From assembly GCA_964036295.1 (NCBI GenBank), contig OZ038463.1:34735295-34799294 (forward strand): a stretch of 64,000 bases of DNA, written 5' to 3'. The notes below the pieces were generated by a model. That model saw only the letters and a list, made by a program, of their open reading frames with translations, did no database searches and was not told where the DNA came from. The position numbers were made by a program, and so were the translations under genes. This DNA is from Plumapathes pennacea. Lineage: Eukaryota; Cnidaria; Anthozoa; Antipatharia; Myriopathidae. Below, piece by piece: positions 25,001 to 35,766 of this stretch (the first letter of the stretch is position 1; every line of letters starts with the position of its first letter).

Positions 25001-28000
25001 GGAAGAAAGGGAAAAATGTGACTCAAAAAGTTGTTAAGAAGAAGCAACGGCGTAAAGGTACAATAGAAAAAATTATATGTTTATACTGTATATTGATAAA
25101 CAAGGGTCTGCTTACCTACTTATAAATGTCACTTGTGAAAACCACTCTTAATGACTCTTAGAAATATGCTTTTTACATAAAAAGAAAATCTTGGTTGAAT
25201 TTTGCAAGGTTATATGTGGATGATACAATAATGGCAAGGGCCCCACTTACGCTGATCTTTGTTTGACAGGGCGAGGTCAGACACGATTTGTGAGCAAGAC
25301 TATCAAGAATGACTCATTCTTCAACTTCTTTTCTCCTCCGGAGGGTAGGTACTGTCATCTGTACACCCACACAGCAGGCTAACAGTGCTTTTGTCTCAAG
25401 CTCTATCCTCTGTCCCAGCAGAATGCTATCAGGTATCCACAGCGCCTTTGCTACCTCAGTAATACTGTGTTCAGTTTTTATTCTTCCTTAACGGCTGATA
25501 AACAACTTTATCAATGCTGCAAAAGTTACAGACAGAATCTATAGCAGAGTTGTCACCCATCCATACATTCTTACTATTGTTTTGCAGTTTTAAAAAGGTT
25601 GTTTCTCAAAATGTTTTCACTGGATAAACTTCCAATTTTTGGTAATTACTGAGTCTGGTATGATCTCCTGATTTATGGAGTCTGTTTGTATTTACAAGTA
25701 TACTGTAGCTCATTCAACTCTCACACTGAAGCAAAGCGTGAGTAAAAGTAACAAACTTACAAAATAATGTCTTTGTGTGTTCTAGTTCCAGAGGATGAAG
25801 CTGATATGGTAGGTCCTTTTTGATTTTTGGCCAACTTATCCAGGCTCAGTTGTTCTCGAGACTCAAAAATCTGTCTTTAGTTTTGAGCACATTGACTTTC
25901 TCAGCTCCAGCAGAATTGTTTGAACATTCTGATCTTGGTTTGAGTTAACTAAGAGGCTTTTTTTTTTCTTTCTTTCTTTCTTTCTTTCTTTTTTTGACAG
26001 GATGAAGACACAGAGGTACTGCTAGCTGCTGATTTTGAAATTGGTCATTTCATGAGAGAGAGATTAATACCCAGGGTAAGGGAGTTACTGTAGTTCTAAC
26101 TATAATTTAGTACATACTTGTGAAACCAGTATGCACTCTCTCATTTTTGTGGACACAGACAGCCTTTGTAGTTTACCTAATGCTCTGTCTTTCCCCAGGG
26201 TGTTCTCTACTTCACTGGTGAAGCAATGGATGATGATGAGGTATGTATGGACCAATAGATCAATGTTTGATTCTAGAAACTACTTTTAGTTTAGTTGTAC
26301 AAAGGACTCTCTCTAAGGTGAACACTCTTGGGACTAGCATTTAGAGCCTCCTCAGAGAGAGTTCAGTCACAGAGAAACAAGTGAAAATCGGCAAGGACCA
26401 AATCTGCATGCTGTCCACCTCAGAGAGAGTTCAGTCACAAAGAACCAAGTGAAAATCGGCAAGGACCAAATCTGCATGCTGTCCACCTTAGAGAGAGTTC
26501 AGTTACAGAGAAACAAGTGAAAATCGGCAAGGACCAAATCTGCATGCTGTCCACCTTAGAGAGAGTTCAGTCACAGAGAAACAAGTAAAAATCGGCAAGG
26601 ACCAAATCTGTATGCTGTCCACCTTAGAGAGGTGTCCGCTAAGAGAGAGTTGACTGGAAATGCAGTGTGAACATAACATTATTTTATCCTCTTCTCTCCT
26701 GGAAAGTCAGTGGAATTTTCGAATTTCATTTTCCAGGCCTGGAAAGTCATGGAATTTAAGTGTGGGCCATGAGTCGGGAAATGAGTCGGGAAACGGACAG
26801 TTTTTGTTAATTTTCGAAAACAACTGGTCAACTTTAAAATGGAAAACATGGAAAACTTTAAAAGGTCATGGAAAGTCATGAAATTTCAAAAGTACGAACC
26901 CTGCCAGTGGAAAGAGATGCAGTACAGGTGCCAAGTAATCTAGAAATGAACAAATAGTTTTATGCACCTGAATTTGTCCACACAGCATCTTCTCTGTTCA
27001 GTTCAAGCATGCATGTGCTTTTGACCAATGTTTTTGTTTCAGTTTGATGAAGAAGACGAGGACGGTGACATGGAGGTATTAATTTTGGTTGTTGCTTTTA
27101 CTGATTGCAGATGCCACATTTCACAGAGCGTTTTGACATTATATTTATTCTGTTAGTGACACTAAAAAGCATCTTGTGTGGTTATAGGAGGGAGATGATG
27201 ATGAAGATGAGGATGAAGATCCCGATTACCAACCTCCCAAGGTGAGAACATAATTATGCGAGCTGATCTTCCAAACATGTTAGCTAGGTCAAACCAGTTT
27301 CTATCTTGATAAACCAGTCATACAAGAAAGGCGTGCCACGCATGTGCGATATGGTAAATATGAGGCAACAATGAAAAAGTTGGGTTGGCTAAACCTTCTT
27401 CCTATATTTCTAGAGTTAAAAGAAACCAGTTTTTACTAGCCTACTGAAAGCAAACCAACGAGCGACTCCAAAGTAAAACGGGAGTCGCTCTTGGGTCTAC
27501 TGTCAGGAGGCTAGTTTTTACAGGCTTTTAAATTATTTTACTTATCAGATAAAGTCTATACCGTACTGTATCTCTATTTTTAACCTTGTGCATGTTCGAT
27601 AAAAGATCAAATGGTTACCAACAGGAATTTCTTCCTTGTCGTTTACGAAGTCGCAGTCACAGACAAACAGCAGGATAGTGTTTACTACATCATCTTCAGA
27701 TGTTATTTATCATTTTTGCGGGAATTAAGTTATCGTTGATCATTGAAAAACCCGCACGAGTTCCCGCAAACATTACCAGACACACTGTTGCTAGATATTC
27801 TTCAAGTAATAATAGTAATAATTTGCCTTTATTGTTTTATGATTTGTACATATTTGAAATTAATAGCCAAAGCCAGAGGCTTATATTGCATAGGCTGGAG
27901 GAAAGTCTATAGTGAAAAAAAATAAAAAATAAAAAATAAAATAAAATACTGCTGTAGGACATTGGGAATGGTGACGTCCATAATGAATTTTTGCGTGTCC

Positions 28001-28060
28001 GTGACTATCTGGGTTACCTTGCAGGATGGAAACAAGCCAGAAGAATGCAAACAACAGTGA
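19034..28060 (+). CDS. NAP1L1: Nucleosome assembly protein 1-like (histone H2A-H2B chaperone)
   Basis: Histone chaperone that shuttles between cytoplasm and nucleus and deposits or removes H2A-H2B. Coding exons: 19034-19091, 19728-19780, 20264-20310, 20659-20707, 21309-21401, 21694-21840, 21925-21991, 22305-22375, 22907-23011, 24421-24471, 24654-24742, 24987-25057, 25270-25344, 25786-25808, 26001-26075, 26199-26240, 27043-27075, 27188-27241, 28025-28060. The total is 1239 nt, 412 residues (human NAP1L1 is 391). The NAP fold runs from about 50 to 375, with LPKAVKRRIKALKN, DLVGDMIQEHDEPILKHL, FVLEFHFSPN, GCQIDWKKGKNVT, NDSFFNFFSPPE, AADFEIGHFMRERLIPR and VLYFTGEA. A very acidic tail follows and the protein ends CKQQ, a CaaX-like prenylation motif also found in NAP1L1. 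The vertebrate 1/4 split does not apply cleanly, so the symbol is the nearest match. Confidence 0.95.
19333..19572. mobile_element. 240-bp TIR element, copy 2
   Basis: Same orientation and exact length as 3927-4166. Starts GGGCCCGGTTTTTCG and ends CGTGCTTTGAAAAACCAGGC followed by CC. It lies in the second NAP1L intron. Confidence 0.85.
20791..20992. mobile_element. CCTTTCACTCCCAAG element, best-preserved copy
   Basis: Perfect 15-bp inverted ends CCTTTCACTCCCAAG and CTTGGGAGTGAAAGG bound a 202-bp non-coding body in a NAP1L intron. This copy defines the family ends. Confidence 0.85.
23029..23305. mobile_element. Two adjacent fold-back palindromes in NAP1L intron
   Basis: The first palindrome (23029-23127) pairs TTACATGGCGGC...AAGATATG with CATATCTTCAAGCCACCGTG and its continuation. 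The second (about 23141-23302) has GACATGAGTGTTTTAC facing GTAAAACACTCGTGTC. No ORF is seen. Probably one composite non-autonomous element. Confidence 0.65.
23340..23770. repeat. 128-bp tandem repeat in NAP1L intron
   Basis: Units starting CAAGATAGC(G/A)GGGGTCTACC recur at 23400, 23528 and 23656, an exact 128-bp period, with partial units at both sides. No coding sense. Confidence 0.9.
26353..26650. repeat. 68-bp tandem repeat in NAP1L intron
   Basis: Four near-identical units containing GAGAGAGTTCAGT and AAAATCGGCAAGGACCAAAT begin at about 26353, 26421, 26489 and 26557 (68-bp period). Confidence 0.9.
27800..27975 (-). mobile_element. Short retroelement-like repeat in last NAP1L intron
   Basis: Inverted copy of the repeat at 9785-9957. 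It shares the complement of GACTTTCCTCCAGCCTATGC and an A-rich stretch, and ends at its other side in an AATAATAGTAATAATTTGCC tail rather than (ATTGT)n. Confidence 0.6.
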
Positions 28061-28127
28061 AGAGTTGTAAACCTGCAAAGCACTCGCCTAATACATGGTC
28101 ATGCTGAGCAGGTTATTTAACAGATAT

Positions 28128-28549
28128 ATGAAGACCACTCCTATTTAAAAAGAGGGCGACACAACTCAGTTTCTTTGAGTTGTGGCTTTTCCATGAAAAG
28201 TTAGAGATCGTGCATGTTGGTACTTCCTTCATGCACAACACCGCGGAAATACGTTTTTTAGCCGTGCGGTCAACTTGCTTTTAAGTCAGCGGTTATTGCA
28301 CAAACCATGGATTCAAGTGCAGACTTTGTAGTTAAATGTAACGCTCGTAAAACCTCAAGACTTAACCAAGAAAGTCAACACTTGGGATTTAGTTCAGTGT
28401 ATTTTCTATAACATAAGTTGTGTACAAGAAAAATGAGGCTTGCACACGATGTGGAATTTCACCTCGAATTATGAGAAGTTAGATAGCCATGGCGGCGAAC
28501 GCTGACCAACGGAAGAGTCGTCAAGAACATATTTCCGCGGTGTCTTCAT
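28128..28549 (-). mobile_element. ATGAAGAC / ACACCGCGGAAATA element, copy 1
   Basis: A 422-bp element with short inverted ends (ATGAAGAC at the left, GTCTTCAT at the right) and an internal inverted pair ACACCGCGGAAATACG and ATATTTCCGCGGTGTC. It has no full ORF. Relatives lie upstream of LU copies B (38581-39023) and D (54041-54455), in the opposite orientation. Confidence 0.75.
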
Positions 28550-28604
28550 ACACAGCTGCGTGGAACATGTAGGAATCGTAGAGCACCACCCAGGTGCGAA
28601 TAAG

Positions 28605-29052
28605 CGCCCAGTTGTTCAAAACTCAGTTGAGCTAATCCAGGGTTAACTTTTTCTCTCAACCACTTGGCCAACTTTATCTGCAGTTTTGAACAAAGCCCAT
28701 GTTATTCTAGCTGAGCCTTTTCTAGCTCAAACTAACAATAAGTAAATCCATGACCATAACATATTTCTCCATCACGGTAGTTCCCGTCAAAAGTACTTGC
28801 GATGTCTTTATTGCTGATTCGGGACTAACTGTTTGGACATGATTGGACATGATTGAATTTTTGCTCGTTTATGTAGACGCTGCAGTTCGCGCTTTTCATT
28901 TTGCCCCAGGGGCCTGGGAACAAGCTGATAAGCAGCCAAAATTTGGGTACACTGTGGTAGTGTTAAAGATTGAAATTTTCTCGACTTGAAGATGATAAAA
29001 AGTTAGGACTTAAACCAACATTTCTTTAATCGTGCTTTGAACAACTGGGCCC
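28605..29052. mobile_element. GCCCAGTTGTTCAAA-ended element
   Basis: Ends are inverted (GCCCAGTTGTTCAAAAC and GCTTTGAACAACTGGGC). Subterminal TAATCCAGGGTTAAC and the CTCTCAACC block resemble the 240-bp family, so it is probably a longer relative. Right-end fragments recur at about 36806-36875 and 49483-49552. Confidence 0.65.
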
Positions 29053-29149
29053 AGAGAAATAGTATTACTGTTTTGCTACAAAAATATGACATGGCAACAC
29101 TGTTATAGAATACTTGTAGAAATGTTGTTACAAGAATCTCCACGAAGTT

Positions 29150-29560
29150 TCGTGCCCGGGAGGGGCACTCATTATAATTTTGGGTGGGGGTGTGCCGCCC
29201 GGTCCCGAAAACCCTAACCCTCTTTCAGACCAAAATACCTGATTTTCTATACCCGATTTCAGACCTGACTCCAAAATGTATACCCTATTTCAGACCTTTG
29301 TTTAGAGATTTTTTGTTCTTTTGCAACGATTTCCGCCCTGTGTTTTCTTCCATTTGCCGTGCAATGTCCGCGGCGACATATTTCTGTTAAAATCGTACCT
29401 ATCCCAGACCAAAAAGACAAAATCGATACCCTATTTCAGACCAAAAAGGCAAAATCGATACCCTATTTCGGACTAAAAATGCTTGAAAATGATACCCTTT
29501 GGGGCGGCACATACCTATATGTCTTACATATGGGAGTACCCCTCCCCCCTGGGGTTTCGT
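29150..29560. repeat. GGGTATCATTTTC / CAGACC dispersed repeat
   Basis: Starts with a G-rich block (GGGAGGGGCACTC) and ends with a C-rich one (GGAGTACCCCTCCCCCC). Between them are repeated ACCCTATTTCAGACC motifs. A related copy with pure G and C runs at its ends lies at 49625-49898, and a truncated one at about 36949-37030. The long ORF here comes from the repeated motif, not a gene. Confidence 0.6.
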
Positions 29561-29837
29561 GTTGCTTGATGCTTGTTGCTTGCTAAATTTTCGGGCCTAA
29601 ACGACTTTTTTGTCCTTTATCTTGACTTGTGCTTAATTTCTTAGCGAATCTTCGACTTCCTCGTACGGACATATGAATCAAGAAAGCTTGAACTTTCGAG
29701 TACCTTTTGCCCATAGCTTGAAGTTGGAATCCAATACTAACAAAGAACAAAATTTGCTTTGGTTGCTTTACTTGTTTAATCATGAGCAGAATTATATACA
29801 GTTTCCACAGGGCGCAGAGGAGTTCGCTTGCTTACCA

Positions 29838-30040
29838 TTATGTAAAACCCTATATATTGACCTACATGAATGATACGTATCAATCGCAATCGCAAGACAA
29901 TCGCAATCGCAATCGCAAGACAATTTCATCGCGGGCGCGCGAAGGCATTCTAAATTTGTACTTGTGCCTTCGCGCGCCCGCGATGTAATCGTCCTGCGGT
30001 ATCCTTCGTGTAAGTCAATATATATAGGGTTTTACGAATT
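29838..30040. repeat. Long GC-centred hairpin
   Basis: Outer arms read TGTAAAACCCTATATATTGA and the complement of TCAATATATATAGGGTTTTA. Inner arms ATCGCGGGCGCGCGAAGGCA and TGCCTTCGCGCGCCCGCGAT are perfect inverted repeats around a loop of about 20 bp. Between the arms on the left are repeated CGCAAT units. Likely a fold-back element. Confidence 0.8.
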
Positions 30041-30146
30041 GGAACCAAACGAACGCCCTGTGCAGTTTCTCCCAACCATTCAAGAATATATGCGTACAAA
30101 TGACGTAGCGAGAACTGAATTCCTTTCAGACCCTCAACAATAACTA

Positions 30147-30420
30147 AAGGCCCTGTCCACACTCATCCGTTTTCGTTTTGAAAACGCAACATTTTTTTTT
30201 CTTTTCGAAAATTGTCTTCTTGCACTCTATATCGCTTTTGTCGTCCACACGTCAGAATTTTCGCCGTCTACACGACACCAGGAAAATTGCGTTTTCAAAA
30301 CATTCCACTCTGGAAAGCGTTTTCAAGAAGTTGCGTTTTCGTGACCAAAAATGTAGTCGACTTGGTGCGGACGGAAGGCCAAAACGACAAATCAAAGCAG
30401 CGGGGCCGCTGTAAGGTCGC
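30147..30420. repeat. GTCCACAC / GTTTTCGTTTTGAAAACG dispersed repeat
   Basis: Begins GGCCCTGTCCACACTCATCC with repeated GTTTTC and GAAAAC blocks and a second TCGTCCACACG. Looks like a degraded inverted-repeat element. No gene. Confidence 0.45.
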
Positions 30421-31263
30421 CCATATATGTTATACTGCCTGATTGGGACTATTAATTTTTTGCGCCAAAGTAAGAGAAAATCTGAGCAATCTCGTAGCCA
30501 GACCCTCCAATGTGGACGAAACTCGAAGGTTGGGAGGACGTTTTAAGAATTGGATCGCTAGTTGAACCCGTCAAGGGTAATCTAGTTTTAAATAGATCTC
30601 TGTAGTGCTAAGACGACTGGGAAAACTACCAACGGCCAGAAATGGCGAGCTTTCTAGAACGATGAAGTTGCAGGGACCCAGTTGATTTGGCGTTGCCATT
30701 GAGCTCGCGGCGTGAGTTGCGTGGAGACCAGATTATACTAAAATGGACAGAAGGGACAAGAGTGGAACTCTAAAGAGAGACTTCAGTTTCTCATCAGAAA
30801 AAGCTGTAGAAGCACCCTCGTTACAAAAGAGCGGCACAATGGGTGCATTTCATGATCACGGCATATTAGCCATGCAGTTTCATCATCTTCGTTCGACCGA
30901 ACATTCTCGCTCAATTGCGGTATGCTTCGTAATCACAGTACAGTGAGTGCCCTACCACTGTAGGAACACTCTGGCTCAATTAGCAAACGACAAGCTTCAA
31001 ATGTTTGACCACCATGATAAATAAATCAGGACAAGTTAACACGTTCGTCACGCCCAATTTTGGAATGCCCAAATTTGGATAGAACACAAAAGAACACATC
31101 TTTATATGGATTTCCATTGTGGACGCAGAGTGAATGGGGGACAACTCAATCCCATAAAGGTCGCCTCTCCACTTCGTGGAGTGGACGACCTCAAAAACGA
31201 ACTAGTGTGAACGAGGTCTTACTGTTTGATATATCTCAAATGAGTGATAGTCTGAAAGTTAAT

Positions 31264-31605
31264 AAATTTTCACTGGTTTGCCGTGGAGTGGGCTCTTATT
31301 AAGCACGATTTACGTCATCACATGGTCAAAATGTTGTGGACTCACGAGGCGCTTTGCCGAGTGAGTCCGCAACTAATTTTGACCATGTGATGACGTAAAT
31401 CGTGGTAAATAAGAGTCCACACCACGGCAAACCAGTGGAAATTTGTTTTTTACCACAATATTTAGAAATATACAGGAAAGTTTTGTTGTATTTCGCTGCA
31501 AAGCGTGACATGCTGGCGTCAGCCTCGTTGTCTGGACTCTTATTTACCACGGTAAACCGACCAATCAGAGAGCGAGAAACTAGTGTGTTGTGGTAAAAAG
31601 AAAAT
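31264..31605. mobile_element. Fold-back element with CRE-like TGACGTAA arms
   Basis: Arms of about 75 bp (31264-31333 and 31375-31444) contain GATTTACGTCATCACATGGT and its complement around a small loop. A further block to about 31605 repeats CTCTTATTTACCACGG and ends TGTTGTGGTAAAAAG, inverted to TTTTTTACCACAATA. No ORF of its own. Confidence 0.7.
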
Positions 31606-32381
31606 TGGAGATTACTGTCGAGAGTAAAAGGGTAAAAAAGAAACGAACCAATGTTTGCAGTGTTCAAGAGAACTGACAGTCGCATCATCTTGAATCAAGA
31701 GATCACTGCTATTGTGATTTCATACTGCACAAGACCGAGTATTATTATACTGCAGCTATAGCTATGTGTTGAAAGCAGAAGTTTACCTCGGTCTGATCAT
31801 TCTTTGTGATTTTTATAAAACCTAGGGAAAAGATGCATTTTTATTTCTACGCTCAGATACGAGATGTTACAGTTGTTCAAGAACAGGGCTCGAAAATCCG
31901 CCAGTCCGATCCGCATGGCTAGCACGCGTACAGCATCCGCTTAGAGGGGGGGGGTTCCTATATAAAAAGGAGCGGGAGGGGGGGGGGATTTTTCATATAA
32001 AGGAGCATCGGGAATTTTCGTTTTAACCCCCAAGAGGTACTAAAATGTGTGTGGCTCAAGCACATTTTGACCCCTAGAAGGTACCAATGAAGGCATACCA
32101 AGAACTTTCAGGAGTTTCCAGCTGAAAAGAACAGCCCGTTTGTCGTTTACAGTGCTGTAACTTCGGGAATGTGACCCATACAATAAAAGTAAAACCCGTG
32201 ATGTTAACCCCTAAGAGGTACGACGGGCATCCCCGTCCTTTTTTGTATGGTAGTCCCACAAGCTTTGCACTTGTACCAGTAGCTGATTCGAAACTCGCAG
32301 TTCGCTGTGCACGACGTAGAAGTAGCGCGATGTATGCATAGTGCCACAGAAACAACAACGTTTTATTGCTTACAAGTGTGC

Positions 32382-32387
32382 TTTATT
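32382..32387 (-). terminator. Polyadenylation signal of LU gene A
   Basis: AATAAA on the minus strand (TTTATT here), about 209 bases after the stop. It is conserved, with its flank GTTTTCCAATAAAGCAC, after LU copies B (37879-37884), C (44534-44539) and D (53304-53309). Confidence 0.7.
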
Positions 32388-32595
32388 GGAAAACATGCTG
32401 TGCAATTACAATAGAAACCTGCAGAAAAAGATATCTTGTGAAAAAAAAATAAGCTGCAACCATTCCGAACTGAAACCAATGCGGCTAATAAAAAGAACCT
32501 TGCTCCCAATCGAAAAAAGCACAGTTATATATCGAGCTAATTGCTTCTTTCCGAGCGCTATATGTGCTTGTTGGGAGACTGCTGACAGCCGTCAC

Positions 32596-34476
32596 TCACT
32601 GAAACAGTGCCAAGACAGCGCATGACAGGATCAGGATACCGCTGACCACAGGTGCTGCGCCTGCATTGCAGAGGTCTTTCTCGCAGCAGCTAGCTTTACA
32701 TGTAGAATCTTTGACATCCTTGCATGCTTTCATGGTTGTGTCCACAACGTCGCAGCTTGCCTTGGTAGAGCAGGTTCGTGCGAAGCTTTTAGTTTCCAAT
32801 GATCCCACCTTATATTGCATCTCCATAGACATGCATCTGAATTTTTCAGAAAAGATTTCTGTAAATGACTGAACCAGCATCGTTGTGTAGAGACAAATAG
32901 TGTACAAAGAAAACACAAGTACACTATAGTGTAAAATTAGAACAATATTTACCTGTCAGCAGCAGCTCCACAATCCGTTTCCTTATTTTCACACTTGTCC
33001 CAGCTCTCGGACGAAGAGCATACATAGCACTTTAAGGCTTGACCTAGCGGAGATAACGCGTTCCATGATCAGTGATCGAGTCAGTTCTGTTCACAGTTCA
33101 CTCATTCTTTTGTGCGGTTTCGTTGTATATTTTTCCGTATTCCTTTCTCCTAAACAGTGTCTTGACCAATACAGACCAAAAACTAATAGTTTTACTAATA
33201 ACAATAAATATTAATAATAACTTTACTGATCAGTGTTCTTATTCGTTCCAAGCAACGTGAAGTAACATCAACTGACTTTCGAGCTCATAAGCTGGGGACA
33301 GCCCGTCGGAGTTGACTGACAGACAAATAAAGCGGCGAGAGAAAAATTCCCTCAAGTTTTACCCAAGTTTTGGTTGCTGCATATTACCTTCAAATCGTCC
33401 AGTTTGTGAGCAGAATATCAATGAAGACTGAGACGCTATTTCATTTTCTAACGAATTTACTTCCAGTTGGACCGCAGATATCAACAATCAGGTTTGACAT
33501 GCAGTTATCTATACTGTGATATTGGGCATGCGGAGAGCAGACGCATTTATACCCGTTTCTCTCGCAAACTCAAAATACAGATTCTCCCAGCCTTTAAAAG
33601 GAAAGTGTATGAGTGATGTAGTGAGAACTGATAGTTTAATCAGCTTTCATCTCTGAGCAAGTTAGTGCAGAAATCAAAGGAGAAAAGTGAAATTAAAGTT
33701 GATGACTCGTGCAGTGAAAGAGTTGACGTTTTCAGTTAGGGCTATGAATTATATATAAACCTTGGGAACGCCCAGTTCGTGATCAGAATATCAATGAAGG
33801 GACGCCTAAACCTTCAATAAACAACTGGTAATTTTCAGTGCATCGAGGTATACACTTTGCAAGCAGAATATCAATGTGGGACGCTGTTCAAAACCAATGC
33901 ATTATTTAAAGCTGCTATTTAAAGTCGCTATCTGGTGGTTTTTAGAGCATCTGAGGTATATACCTTGGAAAACCCTTCCGCGCAGAATATCGGTGAAGCG
34001 GGATCAACGTTGCCTAGTACTTCAAGAACAAATTTTGTAAACATACCACCATACAGCTGTCAGCTAACTTATAACAAGGTAAAATAGTAGTCTATTTTTC
34101 CAGCTTAGGTTTGGAAGAGATTCTCGTGTAGCATGCAGGCTTGATACACATGGTCATGTTCATGTAAAGTTAGAGATTGAAGTTACTGAAGATAGATGCT
34201 GTAAATGCATTGAAATTAAACTAGACATACTTAGAATTATCGTGGCGAGGCCTCTTATTCGAGCAGAGCAAACATTAGCTTTATGATATTGACGCAATTC
34301 ACGAATTAACAAACAGACTTGTACTCGTTGTAGGCACAAACTCTGGACAAAAAACTGCTGCTTGCAGATCTTGGAATGCACAAGGAGACAGAAAGATCGA
34401 TAACGGTATTCATAACTAAGTTCTTACCGAGTCCAACAGTGACAAGAATCAACACAGCAATGACAGCGGCCTTCAT
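32596..34476 (-). CDS. LU-domain (Ly6/uPAR-type) GPI-anchored protein, copy A
   Basis: Small secreted cell-surface protein; ligand unknown. Three exons: 34428-34476 (signal MKAAVIAVLILVTVGLG), 32953-33043 and 32596-32836, 126 residues in all. The mature chain should begin near LKCYVC. Cysteines: LKCYVC, WDKC, TDC in exon 2; RCM, RTC, ASC, KAC, TC, then the family signature SCCEKDLCN. A C-terminal hydrophobic tail VVSGILILSCAVLALF after small residues fits a GPI-attachment signal. Exon 3 is placed at TTCAG|A because only this acceptor keeps frame (exon 2 ends in phase 2) and avoids a stop. Member of a minus-strand tandem family; the LU fold is shared with CD59 and uPAR. No function can be assigned. 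Confidence 0.85.
33044..34427. other. Intron 1 of LU gene A
   Basis: Holds a CCTTTCACTCCCAAG-family fragment (about 33560-33725) and recurring satellite-like motifs (GCAGAATATCAATGAAG, GCATCTGAGGTATA) found in other copies. No further exon is recognised. Confidence 0.6.
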
Positions 34477-35717
34477 CTTCGTTATTTTGCGGTGATAACA
34501 GGTTTTGTGGAGTACGCAGCTCAGCTCAGAGTTCTTCGACAAAATTAAGTTTTGTTTGTCACACCCTGACTAAAATGTCAAGACTAACAAAGCTATCCAA
34601 AAACAGCCAATCAGAATTCATCAATTGGCAGTCTGCATCATAGGTTTGATTCGTTTCTGAGCGACAGCTTGAGATCCTTGTCATTCAAATTGCTTTGTCT
34701 TTCTTCAATCAGTCAGGGAACAGATTGTGAGTGATGAGCTCATCACCTGGAAATTTTTGACGAAACAGAGGACGCAAATGAAACTTGTATTGCAATAGAC
34801 AAGCAAAGTAGAAGCAAATATTTTGAAGAACAGTAGTCTGGATGTTTAGCGCAAACCTTTAAGCAATACCGTGCGTTCAGTTGTGCGTGAATACACGCTT
34901 CTTTACTGAAAGCCTTGGCGCGGTACACATGAACTACACGGATAATCTAGTGTGCATTTTAAGCATCACTGTACTATAGGTACCGCCTGCGTAAAGACAA
35001 ATGATTTTGAAGCTTGGAAGGTACGCGTTCTTTATAGGCCTGAAGCGATGACGCACTTCACTCAGACACCCCGCCTCCCACTGACCTTGGGATTGCAAGG
35101 TCTTCTTACACTCCTTCGATACCAAACCGGAGTTGAACATTTTTTTTTTTTTTTTTTTTTGTCGCGTGATGCTTCTCATTTGCGCCATGCATTTAAAACT
35201 GGTATTTGTAGGCGTTGTCTGGAGGATTTTGCCGCATCTGATGCGAGATCCAGTTTGCAAACAGAGTATCAATATACTGATGCAGGAACGCTGTTCGAGA
35301 CCAATGCATTTACAGCTGTTATTTAAAGTCGTTATCTGGTGGTTCTTAGAGCATCTGAGGTCTGCGCAGAATATCGGTGGAGAATCAACTTTGCCTACTT
35401 CCAATAACAAATTTAGTTCATTGACCACTATAGCTGCCAGCTAACTTATAACAAGGTAAAATAGCAGTTTATAGTTTCCAGCTTGGGTTTGGAAGAGTTT
35501 ATCGTGTAGCACGCTTGATATACTTGGTAACGTTAAAAAACGATTGAATTAATTGAAGGGAGAGGCTGTAAACGCATTGGAGTTAGATCAGACGTAGAAT
35601 TATCGTGGCGGCGAGGCCTGTTATTCGAGCAGAGTAAACATAAATCTTGGAAAGAATTGCACAAGGAGGCAAAAAAAAAAAAATCGATAACAGTATTACG
35701 TACTAATAAGTTCTTAC

Positions 35718-35766
35718 CGAGTCCAACAGTGACAAGAATCAACACAGCAATCACAGCGACCTTCAT
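35718..35766 (-). pseudogene. Spare LU signal-peptide exon
   Basis: A 49-bp exon 1 coding MKVAVIAVLILVTVGLG with an intact donor (CTCG|GTAAGAAC), upstream of copy A's own exon 1 but with no exon 2 or 3 between the two. It could be an alternative first exon and promoter for copy A, or a relic of a lost copy. Confidence 0.65.

Noticed and set aside
29184-29586. ORFs with repeated FQT motifs
   Set aside because: They come from a dispersed repeat with ACCCTATTTCAGACC motifs; related sequence recurs at 49625-49898 in reverse.
30743-30946. 67-codon ORF starting MDRRDKSGTLKR with a possible donor
   Set aside because: Looks somewhat gene-like, but no next exon, homologue or family motif could be identified, so it is not listed as a gene.
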